Source of the DNA: Rhizoclosmatium globosum
Lineage: Eukaryota > Chytridiomycota > Chytridiomycetes > Chytridiales > Chytriomycetaceae
DNA: 64,000 nucleotides
Direction: 5' to 3'
NCBI GenBank assembly: GCA_002104985.1
Contig: MCGO01000132.1
Coordinates: 44,758-108,757, forward strand
Shown: positions 52,150 to 61,151 of the stretch, one piece after another
How the letters are laid out: each line of letters starts with the position of its first letter
How positions within the stretch are numbered: the first letter of the stretch is position 1
The notes under the pieces: generated by a model
What the model was told of the DNA's origin: nothing
Databases searched by the model: none
What the model saw: the letters and a program-made list of their open reading frames with translations, nothing else
Translations under genes and position numbers: made by a program

Positions 52150-54786
52150 TCAAAACTTGTTCTTCTTGGCCAAACTCTCCTCAAACCCACCAACACCACC
52201 ACTCCCATCTGCTTTCCTCTTGACTCCACCTGGGAGCCCAAACGCAATTTTTCCACGAGCACCGGACGGGGCCACACTCCCCGTTCCTTTCGCAATACTC
52301 GCCGTTCCAGCGACACTTGAAGTCCCACCAACACCACCACCACCCCCAGCCTTCTTGAGCTTTTCCTTCAGCTCTTTTGCCTTGGCAGCAGCTTCCAGCC
52401 GTAACCGTCTCTTTTCCAAAAGCGCCTTTTCTTCCGCTGCAACGACGTCTTGTGGCAACGATCCACGGTTTCCAACACCCAACACTAAATGCGCGGTTTT
52501 GGCGGATTTAGTCTTCTCGAGGAGCGCAGACGCGGTTTGGAGGGGTGTATCCGTTGATTGCATTTTGTTGAGTTTGGCTCTATTGAAGGGGGTTTCATGG
52601 TTAATTTTATGGCAATAACTTTGCGGGGGGATAATACTCAACTCGTCATCAATCTTACGCAACAGCTTTTCCGTCTTCATTTTACCGCTTCCATGACCAT
52701 GGAACTTGTGCGACAGTTCTCGGAACGCTTCTTTGGCGTTCAAGTTGCGGCCGTACTTGTCATTGTATTTGAGCTGTACGTCGGGGGTATAGTTTCGAAA
52801 CCGTTCTTCTAGTTCCCGTAACCTCTGTCGTTCCATGGCGCGTTCCTCTTCCTCCAGTCGCCATTCTTCTTCGGCGTCTTTTTCGTTGGCTCGAGAACCC
52901 TTCTTTTTACCCTCTGCTCCTTTCGCCTTGTTAATCTCACGCTGTAATGCCTTCTCTCGTTCCCTCAAGATTTCTCGTTTTCGCTCTTCAACACGCTGTT
53001 TGGCAATCCATTGTGCACGTTCTCGTTGACGTGCTTCACGTTCTAGTTGTTCAGAATCCGCCTTTTCGAGGAATCCTTGCTTGGATAAGAGTTTCAAGGT
53101 TGCCGCGAGACCACCACTAATCAGAGGCTCTTCTTCAATTCCGGCGTGAAGTTCATGATCCTCATGATCTTTTGCATCATGATCCTCATCAATAGGTCCG
53201 GTAGATTCCATCATTTCTTCTGTCCAACCTTCTCCTTCCTCTTCGTCAGGTTTGGCATCTTCATCCATCGCAACAGTCGGCCGCTCGTCCTCGCCTTCTT
53301 CGTCGCTATCTTCATCTCTCTGTCGACGACGTCCAATAGCACGAGATGTAGAGGCAGCAGTTGTAGAAAGATTGTTTACAAACTCGGAGGTGGCAGAAAG
53401 AACCAGCAAATCTTCTTCTTCCTCGTCATCATCATCATCATCATCGTCATCGTCATCGCCTTCCATATTTCCAGAAGATTGCTTAGCAACAGCCGCGGCA
53501 GCAGCTTGTTCCTCATCCACCTCTTTGGCTGCTTGCAGAATTTCTTCGGCAGATGGCGGAGCTGGTCGTTTCAGTTTTTTGTTTGCCAAGTTTCTGGCTC
53601 GAGAGAGAGCAGATTGCAAGTCGTCGTCGTCGACAAAATTCACGTCATTGACGTTGGATGACAAGTTACTTCGAGCAAAAGAGGGCTCTTCTGGCTTTGA
53701 AGCACCGGCAGTGTTGGAATCCTCCATATTGACGTCCTTAGAATCATCGTCTCCTTCCTTGTCTCCAGCTCTAAGAGTCGGCCAGTCTGGTTCTGTGTCT
53801 CGTGAGCGACTATTCTTTTTCGAGGAACTCTTCTTTTTCTTTTTGGGCTTCATGAAGGCAACAGCCTCTTCTTGTGTATAGTAATCCTTAATTTCCTGCA
53901 TCTTTTCGTATTCAAGAGTAACAGCTTTGGTGGTACCGCCAAGAGCATTCATGGCATCATTTTCAGATGTATCTGGAGCTTTGACGCGGCCTCCATCTCC
54001 GAGCACGAAACCAGCCTGTTCTTCTTCTTCATCATACTGAGCAAGCAGAGAGCGTTTGTTTCCAGGAGCAGAGAATTCATCGTCATCGTACGCGTTGTAG
54101 AGAGGTTTCTTTGCCTTGTTTTTGAGATTCTGTTGGAGGCGTTCCTTTGCGGAGATGGCCGCCGACACGAGTTCGTCCTGGTCGTCGTCGCCGTCGATGT
54201 CCGTGATTCGCTTGTCGGCCAGCACGAGGACATCGTCTGAAATGTCGTTCAGGTTGTGAGCGACACGCAGGCCCTTCAAGTGCGATTCGTCGTAGTTTGC
54301 GATTGAGTCGAGGTCGTCGAGTTGGGCGCGTTTCTTTTTAGCGAGGACCTTTGCGTTTTCGGCGGCCTTTTGTTTGTGCGCGGCGGCCCAGGCGAGCGCG
54401 TCGCTTTGTTCGTCGGCGTCGGCGCCGTCGTTGAAGTCGCCGTCGTTGAAGTCGCCGTCGTTGAAGTCGCCGAGCCCTTTTCCCGCCAAAGTTCGCGTGG
54501 CTTTTTCGCGATTGTCGGCGGCCGCGATTCGACTGAGCAGCTCTTTTCGGGCGGCGCGAACGGCGAGTCGCTTCTTTTCGGCGGCGAAGTTGGACGCGGC
54601 GACGGCGTCTTTCGAGGACCCGCGTGTCTCAGAAAGCGGCTTGAGTCCCAGGCGTGCTCGAAGTTTGTTGGTTTCCTCGATCGAGAGCGAGATCTGGTAA
54701 CGGTGTTTTGTTTAACTGTAGTTAAATGGAGTAAAAAGACACTTGGCTACCTCTTCTACTACTGGTGCTTCCTCTGTGTCGTTCAT
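52150..54786 (-). CDS. SART1: U4/U6.U5 tri-snRNP protein SART1/SNU66
   Basis: A spliceosome component of the tri-snRNP. Exons 54751-54786, 52643-54693 and 52150-52579 give 838 residues. The N-terminus MNDTEEAPVVEE joins ISLSIEETNKLRARLGLKPL across intron 1, the family's signature. Then come a DFNDG repeat, LAWAAAHKQKAAENAKVLAK, the region DDLDSIANYDESHLKGLRVA, FKPKKKKK, an Asp/Glu run, coiled-coil RER repeats and EAFRELSHKFHGHGSGKMKT. After a third exon KLNKMQSTDTPLQTASALLE closes the Snu66 core, followed by a Gly-rich tail. Intron 2 uses a GTTGAG donor. The 5' 500 bp is extremely CpG-dense. Confidence 0.93.
53424..53458 (-). repeat. Trinucleotide run encoding an Asp tract in SART1
   Basis: Tandem CAT/CGT trinucleotides on the plus strand encode about eleven Asp followed by Glu in SART1. 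It is a polymorphism-prone microsatellite inside a disordered acidic region. Confidence 0.7.
54100..54700. promoter_or_regulatory. CpG-dense 5' end of SART1 (CpG-island-like)
   Basis: The line 54361-54420 alone has 11 CpGs. The dense stretch covers the 5' part of the SART1 coding region and contrasts with the CpG-poor repeat block. Confidence 0.4.
54430..54475 (-). repeat. Three 15-nt tandem repeats in SART1 (DFNDG units)
   Basis: The unit TTGAAGTCGCCGTCG occurs three times in a row and encodes DFNDG three times near the N-terminus of SART1. The copies are near identical at DNA level, indicating recent expansion. Confidence 0.75.
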
Positions 54787-54897
54787 GCGGTGTGGTGTGT
54801 GGTTGGATGAAGGTTGGTTTGGACGGACTGCGGATGGATGAGAAAAAAATGGATGAAAGAAAGTGTCCACAGCAGTAACCCATTAATCTCTATTCTT

Positions 54898-56609
54898 TCA
54901 TGTATCCCACAACCGAACTTGCTCTGGATGCTGTTTCTGTAATACTCTACTCCTCTCGATGGCTGTTTCGTCCCAGTCCATTCCAAATAATCTACTCAGT
55001 TCTTCTAATGCTCGATTCGTCGTTTTTGTTCCACTACAACGTTGGGGTTAATAAATTGGATGAATGGATCCACAGAATCCACATACCTTTGATGCAAGAT
55101 ACAAGGTGCCCCACCTGTACTTTTGACTTCAACCCTCCTGGTCTGATTATTCCACAACAGAGCACTAGCAGCGACATCGTATATACTGTGAAACAAGTCA
55201 TTCTCAAAATCCAATCCGATCAAAGGTCGTGCATGTGCTGGAACCTCCCATTTCACGTCATCCGCCATACTGACTTGATTTCCCCCAAACTGTGCACTCT
55301 CCACTCTTACTTTCATCATTGCTAATTCATGTAGTCGTTCCCGCATTTTCAAATATTGTAAGCTACCAACTCCGTGTTTCTGTTCCGCTGCAGAGACTCC
55401 TTGCATCCGCGATTCTATTTCTTTGACCATTGATCGAGACCCAGGATGATTTGACCAATACATGTCAGGAGACAGATACGATTCAATAAACGCGCGTTGA
55501 TCATCAATGCAGTCATTCTTGTAAATTCTTCGAATCAAAGCTTGAAGCAAATGGGCCTTTCCAATGACTGCCCCAGCATTCAAGAACTTGTATACGCTGG
55601 GCGGTGTCGGCGTATTATCCTTAGAATTCTAACAGCACCTTCAACATCAGCTCACATCCCAAGAAAATCAAACACCACTCACCCCTTCCCGCCTCCTCCC
55701 TTCCCGCCGCGGATCCCTCACCCCTTTCGGCCGCACAACTAAATTCTCTTTCCGAAATCTCCACCCATCCTCCTGATCCGGCCAAGGATACTTGACAGCC
55801 TCAAACAAAACCGGACTCAACGCGTTTCCCTGCGCTCGCACAAACCCATCAAAAACATCAACCCCTTTACACCCAGGAACCAGCACAACATCATCCCCGT
55901 CCGTCAAAAGAACCATCGCATCTGGACTAATTTGCGACAAGTAATCATGATACGCGCGCACCCGTTGTCCCCACCCCCTCCATCCAACACCCATTCCCAG
56001 AATCGTAAGTTTAATATCTACGTTAAACCAATTTTAGTATTCTTATCTGACACACTCCAACCCAAACCCCGTTTTTTTTTTACCATTCACACCCGCAACA
56101 GCTTTCGCAAGTCGATTCAATCCACGCGAGCAACTAGTCGCATAAACGATCCATTCCAGCGGACATTTAAGCGGGTCGCCGTGACAGTCATTACCAGCAT
56201 CAGACGACGTTACAGACCCAAGGTCGACCAACGCGTTCAGAACTTCTGGTGAGCATTCGGCAGTATGTGCAACACGGTCTCTGAATAATGCTCTAATTTA
56301 CAGAGAAGAATTATCAGCGTGGAAAGGTTGGGTTTTCAGAGTTTTGCTCAACTGTCCGCTGGCGAATTTGACGTGTTCCCAGAGGCAGTGGGGTGACTGG
56401 AAGGGTGATGGTTTGGGAAGATATGCGGGATGTGAGAGGGCAGAGTAAGTGTCCACGAGGTGACTGATGAAGATGTGCACGAGAACTGTCGCGAAGAAAA
56501 ATGCCACAAGAATTGAAAGATGCTTGAGGAATAGTATCAGGGGTGATAGTGAAAGCTTATCGAAGTTTCGTGTCGTGATGGTGATGCTGCCAATACGTAG
56601 GATTCGCAT
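54898..56609 (-). CDS. PLOD-type (procollagen galactosyl/glucosyltransferase-like) type II membrane glycosyltransferase
   Basis: Start ATG 56609. A single N-terminal anchor (LILFLKHLSILVAFFFATVL) suggests a Golgi/ER type II protein. The catalytic part has WGQRVRAYHDYLSQISPDAM and VLLTDGDDVVLVPG, where DGDD is the metal/UDP-sugar DxD motif, then VLFEAVKYPWPD, FLNAGAVIGKAHLLQALIRR and DDQRAFIESYLSPD. These follow the N-terminal glycosyltransferase domain of lysyl hydroxylases. After a GTATGT intron the end reads ILHQSGTKTTNRALEELSRL and stops at 54898. No 2OG-dioxygenase domain follows, so it is a stand-alone transferase. One internal intron (about 56010-56045) would be only 36 nt. The acceptor substrate is unknown. 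Confidence 0.75.
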
Positions 56610-56688
56610 CTTTGGTTTTGACAGGCAGGTTTCCTTCAACCTTTTTTAACAAGACAAACACTAACTTCGTCATCTCTACTTATTATTG

Positions 56689-57249
56689 TTATTCTTCAAT
56701 ATCGCGGTTAATCATGAATCCTTCTTTCCGTAATAACCCAAACACTACTCCACCTTCATCAAACCCTTCCTCCAACCCTTCCTCCAATAAATTACCCCGT
56801 AAATACAACGTATCAAGCTTCTTCAACATACCAAACTCTTTTGGAACAGCCCTTCCAACATATTGCAATCCAAATACAAAACCCGACACTCCTTTAACTG
56901 TCCCAACTCCCTCGGCACAACCCCAGTCAACGCATTCCCCCGTAAACTCAACTCCCTCAACCGTACCAATTCCCCAACTTCCCTCGGAATCCTCCCACAA
57001 ACCCACAATTCCCAAATACAACACCTCAAGCCCCCTCAACCTCGCCACCTCCCTCGGCACACATGCACCACCCAGCCCATTATTCCCCGCAAGACTCAAA
57101 TACCTCAACCCAGTACAAAACCCAATCGCCGCAGGAACCCTTCCACAAAGCCCTTTGCCTCGCCACCGAATCTCCCTCGTTTCAGCGTAACACAACTGAG
57201 CGTACAGCTCCTGGAACGGATGCGGGAGGATGAACCATGATCTATCCAT
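56689..57249 (-). pseudogene. Leucine-rich-repeat gene with two frame changes
   Basis: ATG 57249 opens MDRSWFILPHPFQELYAQLC, then plant-like LRRs: GLCGRVPAAIGFCTGLRYLS, CVPREVARLRGLEVLYLG. The frame then changes: the neighbouring frame gives GRIPREVGELVRLRELSLRG and GVVPRELGQLKECRVLYLDC, and the first frame resumes with RAVPKEFGMLKKLDTLYLRG. Each LRR fits the L-x-x-L-x-L-x-x-N-x-L-x-G-x-(I/V)P consensus, so one array is split by two one-base shifts (near 57015 and 56875). Either a young pseudogene or two sequence errors. About six repeats in all, no kinase or membrane segment seen. Confidence 0.65.
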
Positions 57250-57670
57250 TGTCGTTGGGTTGTGTTCTTTACGGGAAGTGGGGATTCAATTGGCGGGAAA
57301 GACAGCGTTTTGCAAAGGGGTGGGATTTTGAGGAGGTTTTGCATGCCCCGGGATAACGTGTGTAAGCGGATTGTTTCGAGAGGGAGAGGAAGCTGAGGAT
57401 GTGTTCTATAAGTTCTAAAGGGAGTTGCGGAGGGTCATTGTGTATGTATGGTCTGGTATGGTGGCGTTCAGTTTATATGCAAAGAAAAAGGAGAGAGAGA
57501 TGGATTGAATGATTTACTCAAATATCAATTTGACATAGTATTGTTAAAGGTTATTGTTTGTTCACTTAGATGCCAAGCCAGCTGGAAAGTGCTCCATCTT
57601 CATTCGCTTCCTCCATTTCTTCTAGCGTTCCTAGAGGTATAATTAAGGTTAATTCAACTGTTTTAGATAT
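57250..57670. other. Intergenic, no gene seen
   Basis: Between the LRR start and the SH3BGRL-like 3' end. Short frames on the plus strand (57448-57642) have no support. It should contain the LRR promoter (minus strand). Confidence 0.4.
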
Positions 57671-57720
57671 CCTTAAACTAGTTCAATTTCATATGCAGAG
57701 CTTGAGGGAGGACTTTCATC

Positions 57721-58080
57721 CTACAACTCCAAACAGACCTCTGGTATACCAAATACGCCATCGCAACGCTCCATTATGAAAGTCCACTTGTCATAAATTA
57801 AATGCCCACCTTTGTATTCGCCATTCACGAATATGATTGGGAATACTCCTGGCTTTGCCTTGCTCTTCGCCTTAAGATACGCTTTTCCCCTCCTATCATT
57901 CAAATCGCACGATTAGTTTCGAGGGTGACTGGAAGACCGGTTAGTGGGCTCACACATCATGAACATCGACTTGGCGAATTCAATCTTGTTGATTGAAAGC
58001 AGGTCTGACATCCGCACTGAGTCTTTCTTAGCCTTGAGAGACGACGCTACTTCTGAATAGTATACTGTGACTTGCGACAT
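57721..58080 (-). CDS. SH3BGRL/thioredoxin-fold protein
   Basis: ATG 58080 starts MSQVTVYYSEVASSLKAKKD, then SVRMSDLLSINKIEFAKS, the beta-alpha-beta opening of SH3BGRL-type glutaredoxin-like proteins: a YYSE in place of the CxxC active site, a KK pair, and an IEF strand. After a splice (57956 to about 57892) the frame continues with KAKPGVFPIIFVNGEYKGGH, matching the cis-Pro loop and GG turn. No catalytic Cys, so no redox role is expected. The 3' end is not certain: the frame stops at 57721, but a splice at about 57735 to DESPPSSS and a stop at 57673 is possible. Directly downstream of EMC5 on the same strand and in a frame that can be spliced to it. Confidence 0.6.
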
Positions 58081-58284
58081 TAATTGAACGGCAGTTTGGT
58101 TTTCGTGGAGAGTTTCGTGCTGCGAGATTTGGAACTAACATCCACCCCTTTCTGAGGCTTTCAATCACAAAAAACATACATAATACAGCGGTATATTATT
58201 TGCCAATAATGCTCCACAAGTAAGCATCTCTCCTTCCCCTTCGTAGTCCTCATTCTGGCCTTCCAACACCAACCTGACACTCAC

Positions 58285-58658
58285 AACATCCCGATACAAT
58301 CGCGAGCCACGATGTCTCACACTCTTAAATGACGGTGTCATGCCCAAAACCTCCATACTCCGTTTACTGATTTCCTTGTCCATCGCAACCTCCTCAAACT
58401 CTCCCGCATACCAAACAGCGCCAAGATGCTCAGGCCCAGACCAACGAGGCATTCAACAGTGATTTCAATTGGCATCTTAGGATCTGCATGAGTTGATTTG
58501 ACAAACGACAGGTCTTATTGGGTATATTGATGTTAAAAATAAGCTCTTGACAGGAAAAGAGACATTACGTTCAACGGCAGAATATCCTGAGTGTCCAATA
58601 AGGGCCAGAGCGATAAGAAGAATTACACCTCCAATTGACCCAAGGGCTGAGAAGTCAT
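58285..58658 (-). CDS. EMC5: ER membrane protein complex subunit 5 (EMC5/MMGT1), frame disrupted
   Basis: A subunit of the ER membrane insertase. Exon 1 reads SALGSIGGVILLIALALIGH then SGYSAVEH; after an intron (GTAATG...CATGCAG) exon 2 reads PKMPIEITVECLVGLGLSIL, then, one frame away, GAVWYAGEFEEVAMDKEIS and PSFKSVRHRGSRLY. Both halves follow MMGT1: N-terminal helix, PL-I linker, second helix, GEF and HRGR-like ending. One missing G at 58421-58422 would restore LSILGAVWYAGEF, and one missing base near 58650 would join the ATG at 58658 to SALGSIGG. A GTGAGT donor after RLYRDV lets the exon splice in frame into the SH3BGRL-like region; unspliced, it stops at 58165. Confidence 0.7.
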
Positions 58659-58704
58659 TTGTTGGAGTTTTTAACGAAAAGAACTTGAACAAAAGAAAGA
58701 AACG

Positions 58705-59080
58705 ATGGCCCCAAAGAAAGAAATGAAAGGCGAACCAGCAAAAGTGCAAGTGTTATTGGGAGCTACGATACAGATTGCTAACAGGGCTGCAGGACCATCA
58801 CAATCCCGTTTGAGACTCCAAGGCTGGCTCTGATTGCTTCACAAGTCCTTAGCGCTGACAGAAACCCGAAAGATACCACTCTTGTTTTCGGAGTGGATGA
58901 ATCGAATCCATCAGCACTGAAATTGTAAGCTTCGTGTGATAGGCCAGAACGAAGCTCACTAACTTTACCAACTTCTCTAGTACTGTCGAAAGCAGAGACG
59001 TAAAACTCCTAAGAACAGCCGTCACATCAGTAATGGAGAGTATACAACTCGTCAGCGACGGTATCGATGCATTCCAATAA
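58705..59080 (+). CDS. PCC1: KEOPS/EKC complex subunit Pcc1 (LAGE3 family)
   Basis: Dimerisation subunit of KEOPS, which makes t6A in tRNAs decoding ANN codons. Three exons (58705-58751, 58793-58924, 58981-59080) give 92 residues: AKVQVTITIPFETPRLALIA, SQVLSADRNPKD, TLVFGVDESNPSALKFTVES and LLRTAVTSVMESIQLVSDGI. This is the full Pcc1 beta-alpha fold with the IPF-xxxxA-IA and R-LR-AVxS motifs. Intron 1 uses a GTTATT donor and is 41 nt. The stop codon overlaps an AATAAA signal (CCAATAAAAG, 59074-59083). Divergent from EMC5; the two start codons lie 46 bp apart. Confidence 0.88.
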
Positions 59081-59660
59081 AAGCTCTATTGTGCTCTATT
59101 TGGTATACGCCTTGAGGGGGGCTCTCAAAAACACACAGAACAATTTAAACAAGTACGCTCGACGAGTTCGTCGATCTGCCGCGGAATGGAATTCTGGTGC
59201 AGACTCATACGCTACTTCCGACTTCAACTCCAAAACTACAAACAGAAAGTGACTTCTGGGAAAGATGGTATTCCAAGTGAGTGTGATTGATCACTTAATT
59301 TTGAATCTAACCTCCTCTGTCTTAGAATGGGTCAAGACTGTCCTTTCATATGCGGCTCATGCTTCCATCAGGAAACAACCAAGTAATGGCGTACAAAAAG
59401 TCAGAAAATGACGGCGCATTCTTAAATCCTGGTTGACCTGCCTGGAATATATCCAAAATGAAGGAAGTCATGGCTGAAAAATTTGATCGTGGGATTGGTC
59501 CCACTTCGAGGCAGGCTGAGGATGACTACCGAGGATCTCAGCGAGTGGATGACAATACATACTTTCCTATCTTGCACTTGGCCTCCCGTGGAGCTGCTAG
59601 ACACGTTAGCGGCGTATAGCTGATGTAAGTTCATTTCCAATTTTAAAAGTGACTTATCAC
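59081..59660. other. Unassigned region between PCC1 and GT90 3' ends
   Basis: Plus-strand frames at 59090-59250 and 59320-59400 can be spliced (GTGAGTGTG...CTTAG) into a short basic peptide, and the minus strand has a 72-codon frame at 59422-59640. None shows a known domain. Probably 3' UTR and spacer, but a small unrecognised gene cannot be excluded. Confidence 0.3.
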
Positions 59661-59661
59661 T

Positions 59662-61061
59662 CTATTGTCTGTATAGTTTGGCATATTCCATCAGTAAGAG
59701 CGACGTATAACACACTTCCTGATCCATGGTGTTAATCCTTTTCATAAACCGTTTCGCGTTCTCATTGATTTCCTTCGCCTTATCATCGTTCTCAACCAAC
59801 CATTCCAACTTCTCCTCCAAATCAGAAAAATCTAAACGCACTGGGACATAGTGCACCCAAGGTATCAATCGCCAATTGTAAAAGTCTGTAAATATTCCAG
59901 CGTATATAGGTACGCTTGTAATCGGACGGCCAAGTATTTCCATCCACAACGAGCAAATATTTATACCGCTGGGTTTCTTCAAAATTCAAGCTATGTTTTA
60001 GTCCGTATTTGAACTGAATCTCGCTCCCCGTATCTGAATCATGTTGCGCGAGCCAACAAAATCCAACATCAATCTTGAGTCGATCTGATTTCGAGGGCCA
60101 GTTGACATGTCGTGGGTCGCCTCCATCAAATGTTGAACCAGGATGCTTCAACTCGTACTGTTGAGCCCAATCAATCAATCTCGTTCGATGATATTTGGCC
60201 AAGGGTCTCCCACGCGGTAAGAGCCCCCAGTCGTGGAGCCTCTCCAAAAGAATGCTGGAAGCTTTTCAGACCACGGAATAACGTCATTGACTCCATCGTG
60301 GGCGACTTCAATGTGATATTTCAATGGAATCAGGATATCCAAATTGCAATTATGCTTCGCTTGTGAGAAAATCGGAATATCTGCATTTAGAGTCCCAAAT
60401 GTATCTGGCTTCATAAAGAATCCATGTAAGGAACGTATCGTCTTGTTTCCGCTAAATAGATTTTGACCATTGGGTAGAACGGAATCGTAATGGGTGCGAT
60501 AACAATCGCTCATCTTGAACACATCATTTGTATCTTTGTATGGAGACTTGTATCCTGGATCAGCTTTGACAATGCGGGGCTCGTCAAACCCGTTGATAAT
60601 AAAGAGAAACTGCTTCGTGTTTGCTTTTTTGAGTAGAGGAGCGATACCATCAAAGAGTTCCTCAGCCTCTTTTGGATAGTTTGAGAATTGGCCGTTATTG
60701 TACTCAACGATCTTGGTGTGGGATGTGAGATCACTTCGGTGTGAGAAAGCCATGACAAGCATACCTTGTCTTTTGCAAGATCCAGCTTATCCGATGCCAA
60801 CTCCTTTGAATCAATATATCCTTTTGCTTTCCAAGGCGCCAAATCCCTGGCGATCTGATCATAAACTGTGATATCTGCATCGCACTTGTTTCCATTCAAA
60901 AGTAACCACTCCGCAAGAACCTCCGGTGATAATCCCAACCCTGACGAAACTCGAGGTCGATCTATTGTTTGTTTTGGAGTAAAGAACAACAGTGTTGACA
61001 GAGTTGCAGCGAGAAGCAGAAGCAAGAGAACTCGCTTTTGCCTGACTCCACTGAAGCACAT
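59662..61061 (-). CDS. GT90/CAP10-type glycosyltransferase, frame disrupted
   Basis: ATG 61061 starts a type II anchor (VLLLLLLAATLSTLLFF). Family features in order: DLAPWKAKGYIDSKEL, INGFDEPRI, KLPAFFWRGSTTGGSY, DVGFCWLAQHD, KYLLVVDGNTW, then IYAGIFTDFYNWRLIPWVHY and PVRLDF, ending MEYAKLYRQ. FWRG and the YLLxVDGN / WVHYVPV blocks define the CAP10/POGLUT family, which adds xylose or glucose to O-linked or capsule glycans. Three one-base frame changes (about 60764, 60187 and 59930) break an otherwise continuous protein of about 460 residues; none sits at plausible splice sites. Either a recent pseudogene or sequence errors. Confidence 0.75.
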
Positions 61062-61151
61062 TAGTTTTATCTGTACTTTAACTTTTTAATTCCTTTTCAC
61101 TCTTCATTTAAATATTAGTTTATTTCTGTTCAAAAAAGCAGATGCGAGTTG

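Noticed and set aside
53146..54240. Plus-strand frames of 122-209 codons rich in Ser, Phe and Ile
   Set aside because: Exact antisense of the Glu/Asp/Lys-rich part of SART1, whose splice-consistent frame is clearly the coding one.
54322..54810. 162-codon plus-strand frame with Val/Glu repeats
   Set aside because: Antisense of the SART1 DFNDG repeat region; no independent support.
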